From assembly GCA_013042165.1 (NCBI GenBank), contig JABDQT010000228.1, forward strand, positions 1 to 6,360: a stretch of DNA of 6,360 nucleotides. Direction: 5' to 3'. Both the position numbers and the translations under genes were made by a program. Under the pieces are notes generated by a model, which saw nothing but the letters and a program-made list of their open reading frames with translations, had not been told where the DNA came from and ran no database searches. Below are positions 6,277 to 6,360 of this stretch, in pieces; the stretch's first letter is position 1; every line of letters starts with the position of its first letter. Origin of the DNA: Kiritimatiellales bacterium (GTDB lineage Bacteria > Verrucomicrobiota > Kiritimatiellia > Kiritimatiellales > Pontiellaceae).

Positions 6277-6360
6277 ATGCAACGCATCCCGGCAACCTCC
6301 GGTAAGGCCGAACAGGCGCTCGCACTCGTTGAATCGCTTCAGACCCGCTTTGTCCAATCG
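6277..6360 (+). CDS. Start of an unidentified CDS, truncated by window end
   Basis: ATG 6277 lies one base after the TAG of the preceding gene and opens a frame of 28 codons that runs to the window edge (MQRIPATSGKAEQALALVES and onward). A GGAG (6269-6272) is 4 bases before the ATG, slightly close. The tight junction suggests translational coupling and an operon with the SUMF1-fold protein. The visible peptide has no signal peptide and looks like the start of a soluble helical protein. Too little is present to name a family. Confidence 0.6.
   Translation, partial: MQRIPATSGKAEQALALVESLQTRFVQS

Overview
The window reads as ordinary bacterial chromosome. All recognisable genes lie on the + strand and there are no mobile-element genes. 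The best lineage guess is the PVC group (Verrucomicrobiota/Kiritimatiellota/Chlamydiota/Planctomycetota), for two reasons. First, its GreA-type factor is about 700 residues long, with a large N-terminal extension like the long GreA of Chlamydiae. Second, it carries a membrane-anchored SUMF1/FGE-sulfatase-fold protein of a kind common in planctomycetes and verrucomicrobia. Genus-level placement cannot be made from the sequence alone.

Layout. Positions 1-857 hold the C-terminal two thirds of homoserine dehydrogenase (hom; start outside the window). A 116-base spacer follows, largely filled by an imperfect inverted repeat built from CTCTGCG/CGCAGAG units. Positions 974-2320 encode a complete monofunctional aspartate kinase with two ACT domains, resembling the Bacillus YclM/ThrD class. 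Positions 2321-2618 hold a self-contained tRNA-Leu(CAG) unit: a sigma70-like promoter, a tRNA with encoded CCA, and a Rho-independent terminator. Downstream of it are a LacI-operator-like palindrome and a strong Shine-Dalgarno for the next gene. Positions 2619-4730 encode a 703-residue GreA-family transcription elongation factor. Positions 4752-6275 encode a single-pass membrane protein with a coiled coil, a PEGA-like segment and a C-terminal SUMF1-fold domain lacking the catalytic cysteines. From 6277 to the window end is the start of another, nearly overlapping, CDS.

How they work together. Hom and aspartate kinase catalyse the third and first steps of the aspartate pathway to Thr/Met/Lys, and both carry ACT domains, so they probably form a feedback-controlled operon. 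The tRNA unit separates this pathway block from the greA-SUMF1-unknown block, whose genes are spaced 21 and 1 bases apart and probably co-transcribed.

The most interesting point is inside the long greA gene. A purine-rich Shine-Dalgarno-like sequence precedes an in-frame ATG exactly at the edge of the GreA domain. Initiation there would give a 158-residue product, the length of canonical GreA, so the gene may make both a long and a classical short GreA. The N-terminal part also contains a WGFG-centred segment that looks like the RNA-polymerase-binding Tudor-like fold of PcrA/CarD/Mfd. I see no clearly new multi-gene system such as a defence island, CRISPR array or biosynthetic cluster.
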